Assembly: GCF_900156515.1 (NCBI RefSeq)
Contig: NZ_FTNU01000008.1
Coordinates: 37,303-101,302 of the forward strand
DNA from: Moraxella cuniculi DSM 21768
Lineage (GTDB): Bacteria; Pseudomonadota; Gammaproteobacteria; Pseudomonadales; Moraxellaceae
DNA length: 64,000 nucleotides
Reading direction: 5' to 3'
Of this stretch, positions 1 to 9,526 are shown piece after piece (the first letter of the stretch is position 1; the number at the start of each line of letters is the position of its first letter). The position numbers and the translations under genes are program-made. The notes below the pieces were generated by a model that made no database searches, was not told the origin of the DNA, and saw only the letters and a list, made by a program, of their open reading frames with translations.

Positions 1-356
1 CAATTGCTACATTATGCCTGTTTATTGATTTTCGTGCAAGTGTTGGCAAAAAAATTCATGACAATTAATGAAGACTGTATGCAAAAAATAAAAACCATGA
101 AAAATATCAGCCACTTAGGCTGCTTGACAATTAACCACATTGCTTAATATTTGTTCATTTTGCCAATACTTGATTAAAAATATTAATTTTTGGTGATTTG
201 TTGTGGCACAATGGCGTTGGCTGTGGTAGCATTAACAATATTTATCTGTATGATTTATAAGTGTTTTTGTTAAAATATTTATAAATAAAACTAATAAATT
301 AGTAACGCTGATTTTGTTTTTGCACAATTTGCCAAAAAAGCTGGAATGATGTTTTC
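1..356. other. A/T-rich intergenic leader
   Basis: No supportable gene. The stretch is very A/T-rich and ends in the 5' region of the K+/H+ antiporter gene. A possible A/T-rich promoter lies around 268-300 but I cannot assign boxes with confidence. Confidence 0.5.
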
Positions 357-2234
357 ATGGATACCTTAAATCTTTTGTATGTTATCGCCTCATTGCTGAT
401 TTTTGTCAGCATCATGACGACTACGCTGTCGGCTCGCTTGGGCGTGCCTTTGTTGTTGTTTTTTTTGGGCGTGGGCATGCTGGCTGGCGAAGAAGGGGTT
501 TTGGGCATTGAGTTTGCAGAATATAATTTGGCAAATTTCATCGGGCAGGCAGCATTGGCGTGCATTTTGCTTGATGGTGGTTTGCGGACTTCATTTAACT
601 CGTTCCGTGTCGGGCTAAGACCTGCAATCACTTTGGCAAGCTGGGGGGTGCTGGCAACGGTTGCTGTGCTGGGTTTATTCGCCACTTGGCTTTTGGGCGT
701 TGATTGGCGGCTGGGGGTATTGATGGCTGCCATTGTTGGCAGTACCGATGCGGCGGCGGTTTTTAGTTTATTAAGAAATGGCGGCGTAAAGCTCAACGAC
801 CGTGTGCAGGCAACGCTTGAGATCGAATCAGGGGCGAACGACCCTTTGGCGATTTTGTTGGTTACTGCGATGATTGCCCTAAATCTTGACCCAAGCAGTC
901 AAGGGGTGGTTGATATTATCCTGATGCTTATCAGTCAGATTGTGATCGGTTTGGTGTCGGGGTTGCTTGCTGGTTGGGCGTTGTCTCGGTTGCTGCCAAA
1001 GGTGCATCTGGCAGATGGTATGTATGCCATCTTAATCCTGTCGGCAGGCATGGTGGTATTTGGTTTGACAAACTTGCTTGGCGGTTCGGGGTTTTTGGCG
1101 GTGTATTTGGCAGGCGTGGTGATTGGCAATACCAAAGTGCGTGCGACCGAGCATGTGCTGCGAGTGATGGATAGTTTTGCATGGCTGTCCCAAGCGGTAC
1201 TTTTTGTGGTGCTGGGACTACTTGTACAACCATCGAGCATATTTGAGGTTTGGCATTATTCGTTATTGATTTTTATTTTTTTGTTATTTGTCGCAAGACC
1301 CTTTGCCGTTGTTAGTTCGCTGTTGCCATTTCGCTTTGGATTTCGCGAAATTGGCTTTATTTCGTGGGTTGGTCTGCGTGGTGCTGTGCCGATTACTTTG
1401 GCGATTATCCCTGTTACTATGCAGGTTGCAGGGGCGGATTTGGCGTTTAATATCACCTTTGGAGTGGTGATTTTGTCTTTGCTGGTGCAAGGTGCGAGCA
1501 TTCCGATGATGTCAAGGCTGTTTCGTGTGTGGGTGCCGACCAATAACGAACCAAAGGCTTGGCATGAGATTTGGGTGGGTGATCAGGCAAATATCACTTT
1601 GTATGAATTTGAGGTCAAACAAGGAGCATTTGCCATCGGTCGCCATCCGCAGAGTATTTCTAGCAAGTTTCAGGCTGATGAGATGTCGATGTTTGCTGTG
1701 GTTAGGCAGGGCAAATTATTGACTGTCAATGAGGATACCATCTTAAAAATGGGTGATGTGGTGTGGTATGCCTTGCGTACTGATATTGCTGGCAGTGTGG
1801 CAAAAATTTTCAATAATTCAGCAACGCAATACCAAAAAAACAGCGAGTTTTATGGCGATTGGTTGTTGTCGCCACACGCTCGCATTGCTGATTTGCCATT
1901 TTATAATCTGGCGACTCGCTCATTGGCAACCGCTCAGCAGCGGCGTTTGGCGCGACCTGTTGCCAGTGCTTTTGATGTATTTACCGTGCCACCTGATGTT
2001 AGTAGTTTGACAGGGGTGGACGAATATTTGGTTGCCAAATTAACCGCCGCCAAAAACCAAACGGTTGAAGAATATATGATGGAGCATTTTAAGACCGAGC
2101 CAGTCAAGGGCGACGAGGTGCATCTTAATGATACTTGGTCGCTGATTGTGCGTGATGTTGATAATAAAGGCAGGTTGCGTGGCGTTGGTCTAAAAAATAA
2201 GAGCAAAAACCCCACGACAAAATCCACTGATTGA
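357..2234 (+). CDS. nhaP2: K+/H+ (or Na+/H+) antiporter, NhaP2/CvrA type
   Basis: Inner-membrane monovalent cation/proton antiporter of the CPA1 family, 625 aa. Residues 1 to about 395 form the hydrophobic exchanger domain. It carries an acidic residue in GSTDAAAVF (D131) and the conserved Asn-Asp pair N161-D162 in ESGANDPLA, expected to bind the ion. A cytosolic RCK_C/TrkA-C domain follows at about 400-490. A CorC/HlyC-type domain lies at about 540-620, the order seen in E. coli NhaP2 (CvrA). The ATG at 357 precedes a typical first transmembrane helix, though no strong Shine-Dalgarno is visible. Known family role: exporting K+ or Na+ for pH and volume control. Ion preference is not readable here. 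Confidence 0.88.
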   Translation: MDTLNLLYVIASLLIFVSIMTTTLSARLGVPLLLFFLGVGMLAGEEGVLGIEFAEYNLANFIGQAALACILLDGGLRTSFNSFRVGLRPAITLASWGVLATVAVLGLFATWLLGVDWRLGVLMAAIVGSTDAAAVFSLLRNGGVKLNDRVQATLEIESGANDPLAILLVTAMIALNLDPSSQGVVDIILMLISQIVIGLVSGLLAGWALSRLLPKVHLADGMYAILILSAGMVVFGLTNLLGGSGFLAVYLAGVVIGNTKVRATEHVLRVMDSFAWLSQAVLFVVLGLLVQPSSIFEVWHYSLLIFIFLLFVARPFAVVSSLLPFRFGFREIGFISWVGLRGAVPITLAIIPVTMQVAGADLAFNITFGVVILSLLVQGASIPMMSRLFRVWVPTNNEPKAWHEIWVGDQANITLYEFEVKQGAFAIGRHPQSISSKFQADEMSMFAVVRQGKLLTVNEDTILKMGDVVWYALRTDIAGSVAKIFNNSATQYQKNSEFYGDWLLSPHARIADLPFYNLATRSLATAQQRRLARPVASAFDVFTVPPDVSSLTGVDEYLVAKLTAAKNQTVEEYMMEHFKTEPVKGDEVHLNDTWSLIVRDVDNKGRLRGVGLKNKSKNPTTKSTD

Positions 2235-2383
2235 TTGCAAGATTGGCGATTTGTCGGTTTTTTGTAATATTTTTTGTATATTGCTTTAAACAAACAGCAT
2301 CTGCCCTGATTTAAGCCTGTGGTTATGTTATTTGTGCTTTAAACATGAATAAATTTTAAAGTTAAATTTGTTAAAGGATAGTT

Positions 2384-3355
2384 ATGTTACATTTTCCCAA
2401 AAAACTCGTTGAGCTGCAAATCATTCACCTAAACAAATCTCAACAAGATGCCATCAAGCAGCTTGAAAATGCCAAAAAAGACAGCGATTTGTCGTGTCAA
2501 ATGTTGGCAAAATTATGCCAAAAAATTAAGAAAAATCAAAAACAAAATCAAGAAAACATTGATAATAATGAGCAGGAACAAGCTGTATATGTGCTTGATT
2601 TTGACGGCGATATCAAAGCCAGTGCGGTTGCACAATTGCGTGAAGAAATCAGCACCATCATCAGTGCAGCAGCCAAGGGTGATGAGGTGGTATTACGCTT
2701 AAAAAGTGGCGGCGGTCAGGTTCATTCCTATGGTTTGGCTGCGGCACAATTGGCACGGATTAAGCAAGCGGGTCTGGATTTGACGATTTGTGTTGATGAA
2801 GTGGCAGCCAGCGGTGGCTATATGATGGCGTGTACTGCCGACAAAATCATCGCCAGCGATTTTGCCATCATCGGCTCGGTGGGCGTGGTGAGCCAGTTGC
2901 CGAATTTTCATGAATTCTTAAAAAAGCACGATGTGCAATTTGAGCAATTCACCGCAGGCGAGTACAAGCGAACGGTAACGATGTTTGGCGAAAATACCGA
3001 CGAAGATCGTGCCAAGCACCAAGAGGATTTGGAACGCATTCATCAATTGTTTAAGGATTTTGTCAAAAAACATCGCCCATCGCTTGATGTAGAAAAAATC
3101 GCCACAGGTGAGATTTGGTTTGGTAGTGATGCCAAAACGCTTGGTTTGGTTGATGAGATTGGCACATCGGACGCTTATTTGCTTGATAAACTTGACACAC
3201 AGCAGGTCTATGCACTGCACTCACGCACCAAGCCAACTTTGGCCGAAAAACTAGGTCTTGCCGACCAAGTCTCAACAAGCGTGGCACAGGTGGCTGATGC
3301 AGCATCTGCGGCGATTGGGCAGTGGCTACACAAGTTTAATCGTGCCAAGTTTTAG
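2384..3355 (+). CDS. sohB: SohB-like S49 peptidase lacking the usual N-terminal anchor
   Basis: Serine protease of family S49 (SohB/SppA), 323 aa. The central and C-terminal parts follow E. coli SohB closely. Ser143 in AASGGYMMAC is the expected nucleophile and Lys195 in AGEYKR the expected general base. The start at 2384 follows AAAGGA with good spacing. E. coli SohB begins with a hydrophobic anchor of about 25 residues. Here the first 65 residues are hydrophilic, rich in Lys, Gln and Asn, and hold no transmembrane segment. The enzyme may therefore be cytosolic or peripheral, which is my inference. It stands between the antiporter and an SDR gene on the same strand. Confidence 0.87.
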   Translation: MLHFPKKLVELQIIHLNKSQQDAIKQLENAKKDSDLSCQMLAKLCQKIKKNQKQNQENIDNNEQEQAVYVLDFDGDIKASAVAQLREEISTIISAAAKGDEVVLRLKSGGGQVHSYGLAAAQLARIKQAGLDLTICVDEVAASGGYMMACTADKIIASDFAIIGSVGVVSQLPNFHEFLKKHDVQFEQFTAGEYKRTVTMFGENTDEDRAKHQEDLERIHQLFKDFVKKHRPSLDVEKIATGEIWFGSDAKTLGLVDEIGTSDAYLLDKLDTQQVYALHSRTKPTLAEKLGLADQVSTSVAQVADAASAAIGQWLHKFNRAKF

Positions 3356-3431
3356 AGCATGACTGTCAAGTTACTGGGAATTTTTGCCAATTTGCGTTAC
3401 AATATGGATTTTGATAATTTTGGATATTTTG

Positions 3432-4286
3432 ATGAAAAAATTAGAAGAACTATTTAATAAAGCTGATAAATTTGGTCGTGTTGTTGCCAATCGCTTTAGT
3501 AAAATCAAGGACTTGAACGACATTCGTGGCATTGGTGCAGGCAAGACGGTACTAATCACAGGTGCCAGCAGTGGCTTGGGTGCGATGATGGCACGCAAAT
3601 TTGCATTTTTGGGCTATGATTTGGCAATCTGTGCAAGGCGAGTGGAGCGACTTGAGGCATTAAAAACAGAGCTTGAGCACGCATTTGGCATTACGGTGCA
3701 TATTGAGCATCTGGATGTCATGGATTATGAGCAAATTTTTACGGTATTTGACAAATTTGTCGCCAAGGCGGGCAGGCTTGATAAAATCATTGTCAATGCA
3801 GGTGTTGGTGATAGCCGAGTGATTGGGCATGGCAGATTTAATATCAACCGTGCAACCGCCGAGACCAATTTTATCGCAGCGATTGCTCAGTGCGAGGCAG
3901 CGATGCAGATTTTTCGCAACCAAAACAGTGGTCAGCTGGTGGTCATCTCCAGTATGTCGGCGGTGCGTGGCTTGCCGCGACATCTGACAACCTATGCTGC
4001 CGCCAAGGCTGGTTTGGCAAGGCTTGCCGAAGGCATTCGTGCTGATATGATCAAAGAAAAATTGCCGATTACCGTATCAACTATCTATCCAGGTTATGTG
4101 CGTACTGATTTAAATATCGGTGCCAAATACTTACCTTTTGAGGTGGAAGAGGACGAAGGGGCTGATGTGATTATCAAGGCAATTGAGGCGGGTGTTGATG
4201 AGGCTTATGTGCCTGCATGGCCATGGTTGCCGATTGGACTGGGTATGAAGTATCTGCCGCTAAAGCTAATCACCAAATTTATCTGA
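3432..4286 (+). CDS. Short-chain dehydrogenase/reductase (SDR)
   Basis: Classical NAD(P)-binding Rossmann oxidoreductase, 284 aa. Visible motifs are the TGASSGLG nucleotide loop (43-50), NAG at 122-124, active-site Ser in the SSMSA segment (174-176) and the YAAAK motif with Tyr188 and Lys192. I chose the ATG at 3432 over an upstream in-frame ATG at 3384 because the longer form adds a hydrophobic stretch with no family counterpart. The region GGHPGY..RTDL typical of SDRs appears as STIYPGYVRTDL. Substrate is unknown. It follows sohB by about 75 bases and could be cotranscribed. Confidence 0.82.
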   Translation: MKKLEELFNKADKFGRVVANRFSKIKDLNDIRGIGAGKTVLITGASSGLGAMMARKFAFLGYDLAICARRVERLEALKTELEHAFGITVHIEHLDVMDYEQIFTVFDKFVAKAGRLDKIIVNAGVGDSRVIGHGRFNINRATAETNFIAAIAQCEAAMQIFRNQNSGQLVVISSMSAVRGLPRHLTTYAAAKAGLARLAEGIRADMIKEKLPITVSTIYPGYVRTDLNIGAKYLPFEVEEDEGADVIIKAIEAGVDEAYVPAWPWLPIGLGMKYLPLKLITKFI

Positions 4287-4360
4287 TGTTTTGTTATCAA
4301 AAGGCTTGTTGTTGCAAGCCTTTGCGATTTTGAGCGATTGTCAAAAAGGAGATTGCCAAA

Positions 4361-5383
4361 TTGAATAACAGCCAAAACCCAACACAAAAAAGCACTGAGG
4401 TGATGATGGAGGCTGCCACCGAAGCCAAACAAGCTGCTGAGGTTGCCAAAGAAGTGGCGGCAGACGCTGCCAAAATCACCAAAGACACCATTGAATCTGG
4501 TGCAAACAACACCTTGGATTTTTTGGGTGTGCCGATTGATATTACTACATTAACCCAAATGGCCATTGATATGTCAGGCAGATTGGCTTTGGCATTATTG
4601 ATTTTCTTTGTGGGCAAATGGGTGGGTAAGCGATTGGTTCGGCTTGCCAAGCTGGTAATGGCTCGCAGTCGTCTGGATAATACCGCTGCCAATTTTTTGG
4701 GCAATTTGCTCTATGGTGTGATGCTGGTTGCGGTTATTTTGGCGGCGTTAAATAAACTTGGCGTTAATACCAACTCATTTGTTGCGATTTTGGGTGCGGC
4801 AGGTGTGGCGATTGGTGTTTCGCTAAAAGACCAGTTATCAAATCTGGCTGCTGGTGTGCTGATTGTGATTTTTCGTCCCTTTGGGCGTGGCGATGTGGTA
4901 GAAATTGGCGGCAAGACTGGTACCGTGCTTGAGATTACGCTGGTGAATACGCGTATCCGCACAGCCAATAATCATGAAATTATTATCCCAAATGGCGACA
5001 TCATGACCACTGCCAGTGTGAATTTTTCGTCATTGCCGACCCGCCGTGTTGATGTTGAGGTGGGCATTGGGTATGATGCGGACATTCGCAGTGCCAGAGC
5101 GGTCATGCTTGATTTGGCAAAAAATCACCCCAATGTGCTGGCAACGCCAGAGCCTGTGGTGCTGGTAACTGCACTGGCGGACAGCTCGGTGGATTTGTCA
5201 TTGCGTGTTTGGGTGGAAAATGAGCATTGGCTGACGGTGCAAGCAGATTTGCTTGAGCAGGTTAAGTATGCCTTTGATGAACATGGCATCAATATCCCAT
5301 TTCCCAACCGTACGGTGCAGATTGAGGGGTTTGATATGCAGACACTGAGCAAATTGCTACAACAACAAAAAGACGATGCTTGA
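4361..5383 (+). CDS. mscS: Small-conductance mechanosensitive channel MscS
   Basis: Inner-membrane tension-gated channel, 340 aa. The start is TTG at 4361, preceded by AAAAGGA at 4344-4350. The first 45 residues are an Ala/Glu/Lys-rich amphipathic or coiled-coil extension not found in E. coli MscS. Three hydrophobic helices follow, with a Gly/Ala-rich pore-lining segment (LGAAGVAIGVSLKDQLSNLAAG). After these come the Sm-like beta domain (IFRPFGRGDVVEIGG..G) and the C-terminal alpha/beta domain (PFPNRTVQI). Family role: releasing solutes on hypo-osmotic shock. Confidence 0.9.
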   Translation: MNNSQNPTQKSTEVMMEAATEAKQAAEVAKEVAADAAKITKDTIESGANNTLDFLGVPIDITTLTQMAIDMSGRLALALLIFFVGKWVGKRLVRLAKLVMARSRLDNTAANFLGNLLYGVMLVAVILAALNKLGVNTNSFVAILGAAGVAIGVSLKDQLSNLAAGVLIVIFRPFGRGDVVEIGGKTGTVLEITLVNTRIRTANNHEIIIPNGDIMTTASVNFSSLPTRRVDVEVGIGYDADIRSARAVMLDLAKNHPNVLATPEPVVLVTALADSSVDLSLRVWVENEHWLTVQADLLEQVKYAFDEHGINIPFPNRTVQIEGFDMQTLSKLLQQQKDDA

Positions 5384-5558
5384 CAGCCTAAGCTGCCTGG
5401 TGAATTGGCTTGTGGTGAGGGGTTGCTAAAATGCCCGTTTGTTATGATGAGAATATTTGTTGCATTGTAGTAAAATTCCCTGTTAATCGTCCATCATGCA
5501 GTAGTGCCATGCAGGATAATAAAATATAAACACTGTATCAAAAATAAGTGAATTAATT

Positions 5559-6863
5559 ATGCCAAAAAATCCATTTTCTTTTGCCAAAAAGCACCTAACA
5601 CAGGGCGTGCAGGTGCTTGGGCGTATCCAAAAGACCGCAAGCGTGGCAGGTTTGTCGGCATTGCGAGTGGCAGCAGGCGATAAGATGGACGCTTATTTGC
5701 TAAAAGATGCCTTTGAGCAATTGGGCGTAACTTATATCAAACTTGGTCAGTTTATTGCCAGTACGCCGTCAATTTTTCCACGAGAATATGTGCTGGCGTT
5801 TCAGGGCTGTTTGGATCAGACAACGCCTGTTGGATTTGACAAAATTCGCCAAGTGCTTGATGACGAGCTGGCAGATGAGCGGCGTGGCTTGGGCGATATT
5901 TTTGCATATATTGATCCAAAACCTCTGGCATCGGCTTCTATTGCACAAGTGCATAGGGCGGTGCTGTCTGATGGTCGTCAGGTGGCACTTAAGGTACAAA
6001 AACCTCATGTCAAGGCGGTCATGCAGACAGATTTGGGCGTGTTGCACAGTGTATTTTGGGTATTGGAGCGTGCAATTCCCAATCTAAAAGCAGTGTCTTT
6101 GGCTCCGATTGTTGATGAGATACGCACCAGAATGATTGCCGAAACCGACTTTTTGGCAGAGGCTCGGCACATTGAAAAGTTTATGGATTATCTTGCCAAA
6201 ACAGGCAATCAAAAAGTCATCGCCCCGAATGTGCATCATCAGCTGTCTACCAAAAAAGTGCTGGTGATGGATTTGTTGGTTGGCAAATCACTCATTGATG
6301 ATAGCTTGATTTGGGACGGTACGGCGGGCAAAGACAGCAAGCAAATCATGAGCGATGTGCTGGATACTTGGTTTTTGTCGCTGATGATGACTGGCGAGTT
6401 TCATGCTGATTTGCACGCTGGTAATTTGATGTTGCTTGATGATGGTCGTATTGCCTTTTTGGACTTTGGTTTGATGGGTAAGATTGAGCCAGCGAGCCTG
6501 CAGGCGTGTTTTGCACTTGTGCAGAGCTTGCAGATGAATGATTATCATGGCATGGCACAGGCGATGGTGGCTATCGGCATGACCAAGAAGCCTGAGCAGA
6601 TGGATATGCAGCTATTGGCGATGGATTTGCAAAAAATGCTTGGCAAAATTCATGGAGCGACAAACGCCGCCCATGCCGAAGAGGGACTAAATGTCATGAT
6701 GCTTGAGATGGTGGAAATTGGCAAGCGGCATGGCATTCATTTCCCTCGAGATTTTGCTCTGCTGATTAAGCAGTTGTTGTATTTTGATCGCTTTATGCTG
6801 ACTTTGGCACCTGATATGGAGTTGTTTGAGGGCGAGCGGCTGGATTTTATTAAGATTAACTAA
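5559..6863 (+). CDS. ABC1/UbiB-family atypical kinase
   Basis: AarF/ABC1/UbiB protein kinase-like protein, 434 aa. Signature motifs are KLGQ at 61-64, the Ala-rich nucleotide loop ASASIAQVH (about 124-132) with Lys145 in VALKV, a catalytic-loop-like FHADLHAGN (H282, D284, N289) and a DFG at about 303-306. Family members support ubiquinone biosynthesis as ATPases or kinases. This copy is shorter than E. coli UbiB (about 546 aa) and shows no C-terminal pair of transmembrane helices. I therefore do not call it ubiB itself. The ATG at 5559 is the only plausible start. Confidence 0.83.
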   Translation: MPKNPFSFAKKHLTQGVQVLGRIQKTASVAGLSALRVAAGDKMDAYLLKDAFEQLGVTYIKLGQFIASTPSIFPREYVLAFQGCLDQTTPVGFDKIRQVLDDELADERRGLGDIFAYIDPKPLASASIAQVHRAVLSDGRQVALKVQKPHVKAVMQTDLGVLHSVFWVLERAIPNLKAVSLAPIVDEIRTRMIAETDFLAEARHIEKFMDYLAKTGNQKVIAPNVHHQLSTKKVLVMDLLVGKSLIDDSLIWDGTAGKDSKQIMSDVLDTWFLSLMMTGEFHADLHAGNLMLLDDGRIAFLDFGLMGKIEPASLQACFALVQSLQMNDYHGMAQAMVAIGMTKKPEQMDMQLLAMDLQKMLGKIHGATNAAHAEEGLNVMMLEMVEIGKRHGIHFPRDFALLIKQLLYFDRFMLTLAPDMELFEGERLDFIKIN

Positions 6864-6964
6864 ACTGCCAACTGTAGCTTGTAATAACCACATAAGTAAT
6901 CAAAGAGATTGCTGCACCGATGAAGGCTTGATTTGCTGACAATCGCTATGTTGATATTGTTCAA

Positions 6965-6999
6965 TAAAAAACACCAGATGGTGAAACTTAACCATCTGG
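6965..6999 (-). terminator. Terminator of the tus/GTPase operon
   Basis: Inverted repeat CCAGATGGT (6974-6982) and ACCATCTGG (6991-6999). On the minus strand it is followed by a U-rich run from the A-run at 6965-6971. It sits about 60 bases beyond the end of the DUF3482 GTPase gene, between convergent genes. Confidence 0.75.
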
Positions 7000-7061
7000 C
7001 TGATGTGCTTGATAAGGTGGTAAATTTTTCAAGTATGATAATTTTATTAATTAGATAATAT

Positions 7062-8447
7062 TTATAATTTTTGATAATGATCCAGCAGCACTTCGGCAAG
7101 ATCGTCTGCCAAATCACGACGCAGCGGTGCTTTGTCGTGATAATTATCATGAAGACTGCTGTAATTTGGCTGTGTGCGGGCTTTTTTTAGGCTGGCAGGC
7201 AGTGCGTTACTTTGCCAAGGCAGGGCATGTTGCTTGTTGTCGATGGCATCTATGCTGGCGTGTCCGCGATGCCTAAGTACATAGTGCAGGCTTTGGCTAC
7301 GAGCTGCCAGCAGGGTCAAAGTGGCATCATCGATATTGAGCGTCTGAATGCCTAGGGCTTTGTCTTTTAAGGTATTGCTGTTTGGCAACAAACCACCAAG
7401 CACGCCGCCAATGGCAGTACCCAGCCCAAGACTTGTCCCCAGCGTCGCCACATCAATGCCAGCACCGATAATCATGCCTGCCAGACTGCCACCTGCGGTG
7501 CGTATGCCATACTGAGCCAATAATTGACTGTCAAAAATATCCTGCACCTCGCCTGTGATGGCAGGGCTGTCATCATTGAGCGTATCTTGATAAAATCGGT
7601 ACAATGCCAGCAGCTGTTGTTGTAGGATTTGTTCTGCTTGTCGTACGGCATTTTGCATGGCACTAAGCACAGGTTTTGGGTCGCTGCGTTCGTCAATTTT
7701 TTTGCTAAAAGCAGCAACATTAATCAAAAAATCCGCAATGAGCAGACTGCCTTGCTCCAGCAATTCTTGCCAATTGTCATGCCGCTGTTGTTTGAGTGTG
7801 GTAATATTGACATCATGCTGTAGCAGTAGGCTAAGGTTTGACCATAGTGCCATTTCGTTGTCAAAATCAAACGCCACAGTATCAAAGCTGCTGCTGATAT
7901 GCAAGGCTCGCCTGCCAAGCATTTCACGCCATGCGTTTGGTTGATTGGCAGCACTGGTGAAGTTAAATACTGGCAAAATAGGCACGCCAGAGTTTGCCAA
8001 AATAGCCAGCTCATCTTTATATTTGCTCAAGACAGGCTCTCTGGCATCGATGACATATAGGGCAACATCAGAGGATAATAAACTTCTGATGACTTTGGCT
8101 TCTTGGCTATAATCCGCTTGCAGCCTATCATCTTGATTATCCACCGCTGCCAAAAACGCCATCAGTCGTTCAACGCCATCAGCTCGCCCATCGGTATACA
8201 GCTGCAAAAAATCCATCACGCCTGCTGCATCCTCAAGCCCAGGCGTGTCATACAACACAACCAGTGGCTCTTGGTGGTTGCCAAGTATCTGCACCGCACT
8301 GACATGGCGTGTGGTGGCAGAGCTGTTTTTTACTTCGCCAAAATCACTGTCTCGCAACAAGGTTCGCATGAGCGAGGTTTTGCCGACATTGGTGTGTCCG
8401 ATGACGCAAATTTTGCTTGACTGGGTGGTTGTGTGATGAACAGACAT
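7062..8447 (-). CDS. DUF3482 GTPase (Era/EngA-like G domain)
   Basis: TRAFAC-class GTP-binding protein, 461 aa. The G1 loop GHTNVGKTSL is at 17-26 and the G3 motif DTPGLED starts at about 67. The N-terminal 170 residues form the G domain. The rest matches the DUF3482 layout, with a Gly/Ala-rich hydrophobic stretch (GGSLAGMIIGAGIDVATLGTS) at about 320-345 that could touch or enter the membrane. The function of the family is unknown. It is the last gene of a minus-strand operon with tusD, tusC and tusE, 21 bases after tusE, so a link with tRNA thiolation or translation is possible but only inferred. Confidence 0.8.
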   Translation of the reverse strand: MSVHHTTTQSSKICVIGHTNVGKTSLMRTLLRDSDFGEVKNSSATTRHVSAVQILGNHQEPLVVLYDTPGLEDAAGVMDFLQLYTDGRADGVERLMAFLAAVDNQDDRLQADYSQEAKVIRSLLSSDVALYVIDAREPVLSKYKDELAILANSGVPILPVFNFTSAANQPNAWREMLGRRALHISSSFDTVAFDFDNEMALWSNLSLLLQHDVNITTLKQQRHDNWQELLEQGSLLIADFLINVAAFSKKIDERSDPKPVLSAMQNAVRQAEQILQQQLLALYRFYQDTLNDDSPAITGEVQDIFDSQLLAQYGIRTAGGSLAGMIIGAGIDVATLGTSLGLGTAIGGVLGGLLPNSNTLKDKALGIQTLNIDDATLTLLAARSQSLHYVLRHRGHASIDAIDNKQHALPWQSNALPASLKKARTQPNYSSLHDNYHDKAPLRRDLADDLAEVLLDHYQKL

Positions 8448-8468
8448 GGCTTAACCTAGAAATGTGTA

Positions 8469-8801
8469 CTAGAGGCAGTTGGGGGGTTTTGGCAGACCTG
8501 CGATGCGATTGATATGACGAGCAACCAAACCTGTGTTAAATAGCTGCTGTAGTTTTTGGTTGCTAAGTTGCAACTCAGGCAGGGTTGCGGTCAAATGCTT
8601 GATTAAGGCTCGCGTGGCAGGGCTATGATGATAAGTCTCAAAAAAGTGGCGTACTTGCTGCAAAATTTGATAATGCTCATCGCTTAGTTGCAAATCCAGC
8701 GTGTTTGCCAATTGTTGAGCGATGGCAGGGGTCCAGTCCAGATGGTTTTGTAGATGTCCATCATGGTCAAGGCGTGGGGTATCGTGGGGTAATTTATTCA
8801 T
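8469..8801 (-). CDS. tusE: Sulfurtransferase TusE/DsrC family
   Basis: Sulfur carrier that takes persulfide from TusBCD and hands it to MnmA for 2-thiolation of tRNA wobble uridine. 110 aa from the ATG at 8799-8801. A longer in-frame reading adds a hydrophobic stretch that overlaps tusC and is not family-like. The C-terminus GLPKPPNCL carries the family's penultimate Cys (C109), equivalent to the active Cys of E. coli TusE in GLPKPVKCI. It starts 10 bases after tusC ends, as in a tight operon. Confidence 0.87.
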   Translation of the reverse strand: MNKLPHDTPRLDHDGHLQNHLDWTPAIAQQLANTLDLQLSDEHYQILQQVRHFFETYHHSPATRALIKHLTATLPELQLSNQKLQQLFNTGLVARHINRIAGLPKPPNCL

Positions 8802-8811
8802 AAATAATAAA

Positions 8812-9117
8812 CTAAAAATTAAGGCATATATCATAATCTTGAGCATTTGCCGTGCCAAACTTAAGTGCTTGGCGGACTGGCTCATCAATGATAATATCAT
8901 CAGCAAACTGGTGCAGGGCAGGTGCTATGTCATACAGCTCAAGCGACTGAATCATGCCATAAATCCGCGTGGTGGCATCAGTTAGCAAGGTCAATGATTG
9001 CTCACCAAGCACAAATTGCACCAGATGGTCAAAAGTTGCCAAAGTCAGTCCCAACGAGATGGCTTCATAGGCGATGAGTTCACTGTCGGTATTGATATGA
9101 ATCAAAAATTTTTGCAT
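8812..9117 (-). CDS. tusC: TusC-like DsrF-family sulfur relay subunit
   Basis: DsrE/F-like protein of 101 aa. The segment SLELYDIAPAL and the C-terminal YDICLNF match the TusC pattern (LGLYDIEQC and YDVILRF in E. coli as I recall them). It is shorter than E. coli TusC (about 119 aa). In E. coli TusC is a structural partner in the TusBCD hexamer. It lies between tusD (22 bases upstream) and tusE (10 bases downstream) on the minus strand. No tusB-sized gene fits between them. Confidence 0.8.
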   Translation of the reverse strand: MQKFLIHINTDSELIAYEAISLGLTLATFDHLVQFVLGEQSLTLLTDATTRIYGMIQSLELYDIAPALHQFADDIIIDEPVRQALKFGTANAQDYDICLNF

Positions 9118-9139
9118 GGTTATCTGTGGGCTAATTAAC

Positions 9140-9526
9140 TTAATACTGAATCACAGTGGTGTCATCATCAATCATCAATACAAGCTCAGACAGCCCAGTT
9201 AAATAAAATGGACTAAGTAAATTATCACCATCGAGCTGATGACGTGTGGCATTATTTTTGTCGGTGATGCCACGAGCCAAAGCGGTGCTGACACATACAG
9301 GCAGTGTGAGCGTGTGCGATTTGGCAAGAGCTATCCAGCCCTGTGCAATGCTTGGTACATCGGCAGTCTGCCACGCCAAGCGATTGGCAACATAAGCACC
9401 ATCACCATAAAAAAATACCAAAACGCACTCGCCACGCTTAAGTCTTTGGGTGGCGTCTGTTAGGGCGAGATTTGCCTGCTTGCTGTGCGGCGAGCAAGTA
9501 ATCAACAAAAGGGTCTTGTGGCTCAT
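9140..9526 (-). CDS. tusD: TusD/DsrE-family sulfurtransferase subunit
   Basis: Sulfur-accepting subunit of the Tus relay, 128 aa. Cys78 in LPVCVSTALARGI stands at the position of the catalytic Cys78 of E. coli TusD. The N-terminal strand-turn (LLLITCSPHS) and the FFYGDGAYVAN segment fit the DsrE fold. First gene of the minus-strand operon tusD-tusC-tusE-GTPase, divergent from glnE with about 160 bases between. Confidence 0.87.
   Translation of the reverse strand: MSHKTLLLITCSPHSKQANLALTDATQRLKRGECVLVFFYGDGAYVANRLAWQTADVPSIAQGWIALAKSHTLTLPVCVSTALARGITDKNNATRHQLDGDNLLSPFYLTGLSELVLMIDDDTTVIQY

Noticed and set aside
299..796. Minus-strand 165-codon frame
   Set aside because: Antisense shadow of the antiporter gene. 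Composition is biased and no ribosome site or motif is present.
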